From NCBI GenBank assembly GCA_031286245.1, contig JAITUO010000118.1:1-6604 (forward strand): a stretch of DNA of 6,604 nt, given 5' to 3'. Made by a program: the position numbers and the translations under genes. The notes beneath the pieces were generated by a model. It saw only the letters and a list, made by a program, of their open reading frames with translations, was not told the DNA's origin and ran no database searches. Position 1 is the stretch's first letter. The number at the start of each line of letters is the position of its first letter. This DNA comes from Coriobacteriales bacterium. Its GTDB lineage: Bacteria > Actinomycetota > Coriobacteriia > Coriobacteriales > UBA8131. Shown piece after piece: positions 6,447 through 6,604 of the stretch.

Positions 6447-6604
6447 TTCATCTACCAGGCCTTTTAAATTTCATAGTATAAAACACGACCTCCCACCTCA
6501 TGGAATATCGTCAACCTATATTGAGTTTTTCTTTTCTGAGTTTTGTGTTGCAGCCATTCGTTGTTGGTTAATCAAAGTGTTTTTGGCAACACCAAACAAA
6601 CCCC

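Larger units (their letters stand above)
6263..6604. other. AT-rich noncoding region upstream of ileS
   Basis: No frame longer than about 25 codons with a plausible start and ribosome binding site was seen on either strand. Base composition falls to 93 G+C in 240 (6301-6540). The stretch contains the promoter candidate, the palindrome and the inverted repeat listed separately, plus a weak 5-bp inverted repeat (TTTGG/CCAAA) near 6581-6595. I searched for a T-box (UGGNACC within a GC-flanked bulge) and found none. No tRNA or other known RNA was recognised. Confidence 0.6.

Noticed and set aside
6485..6505. GAGGTGGGAGGTCGTG on the minus strand as a possible T-box element
   Set aside because: It resembles the start of the T-box (GGGTGG) but lacks the NACC and the flanking GCG, and it lies over 320 bases from the ileS start and upstream of the best promoter candidate.
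6493..6520. TTGACG followed by TATACT as a promoter
   Set aside because: The two hexamers are 28 bases apart, far beyond the usual 16-18, and neither has a good partner at proper spacing.

Overview
The window is a compact, single-strand chromosomal gene block, with every convincing gene on the minus strand. Read 5'->3' on that strand the order is ileS, lspA, an RluA/RluD-family pseudouridine synthase, maf, comEA and the first codons of comEC, which runs off the left edge. Nothing indicates a phage, plasmid, insertion sequence, CRISPR array, tRNA or rRNA. The plus-strand open frames lie antisense to these genes and look like shadows.

Organism (inference): a Gram-positive bacterium of moderate GC content. 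The ileS-lspA-pseudouridine synthase order occurs in Gram-positives, and ComEA has the Gram-positive layout of one membrane anchor, an SLBB domain and a helix-hairpin-helix domain. Details of the isoleucyl-tRNA synthetase (start MANDYKQTMNLPETDFPMRA, and CHGQPIEH after the HIGH region) recall Coriobacteriia more than Bacilli. This is from memory and untested. A Clostridia-like lineage is the main alternative.

Layout, right to left. Positions 6161-6604 are an AT-rich noncoding stretch (93 G+C in the 240 bases 6301-6540) with one modest promoter candidate and three inverted repeats; it is presumably the leader and promoter region of ileS. ileS (6160-3320, GTG start) ends one base before the lspA ATG. 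lspA overlaps the pseudouridine synthase gene by 14 bases, and that gene overlaps maf by 4 bases (GTGA). These four genes are therefore almost certainly one transcript. A gap of 142 bases with two hairpins follows, then comEA (1035-196) and comEC (from about 135), which probably form a second translational group read either from the same transcript or from their own promoter.

Functionally the first block is housekeeping: Ile-tRNA charging, lipoprotein signal peptide removal, RNA pseudouridylation and nucleotide-pool cleaning. The second is the DNA-receptor and channel part of natural transformation. No new system is evident. The points most worth checking are a 45-base tandem duplication at the start of comEC, an inverted repeat that loops out the comEA Shine-Dalgarno sequence, the structured ileS leader without a recognisable T-box, and the adjacency of maf to competence genes.
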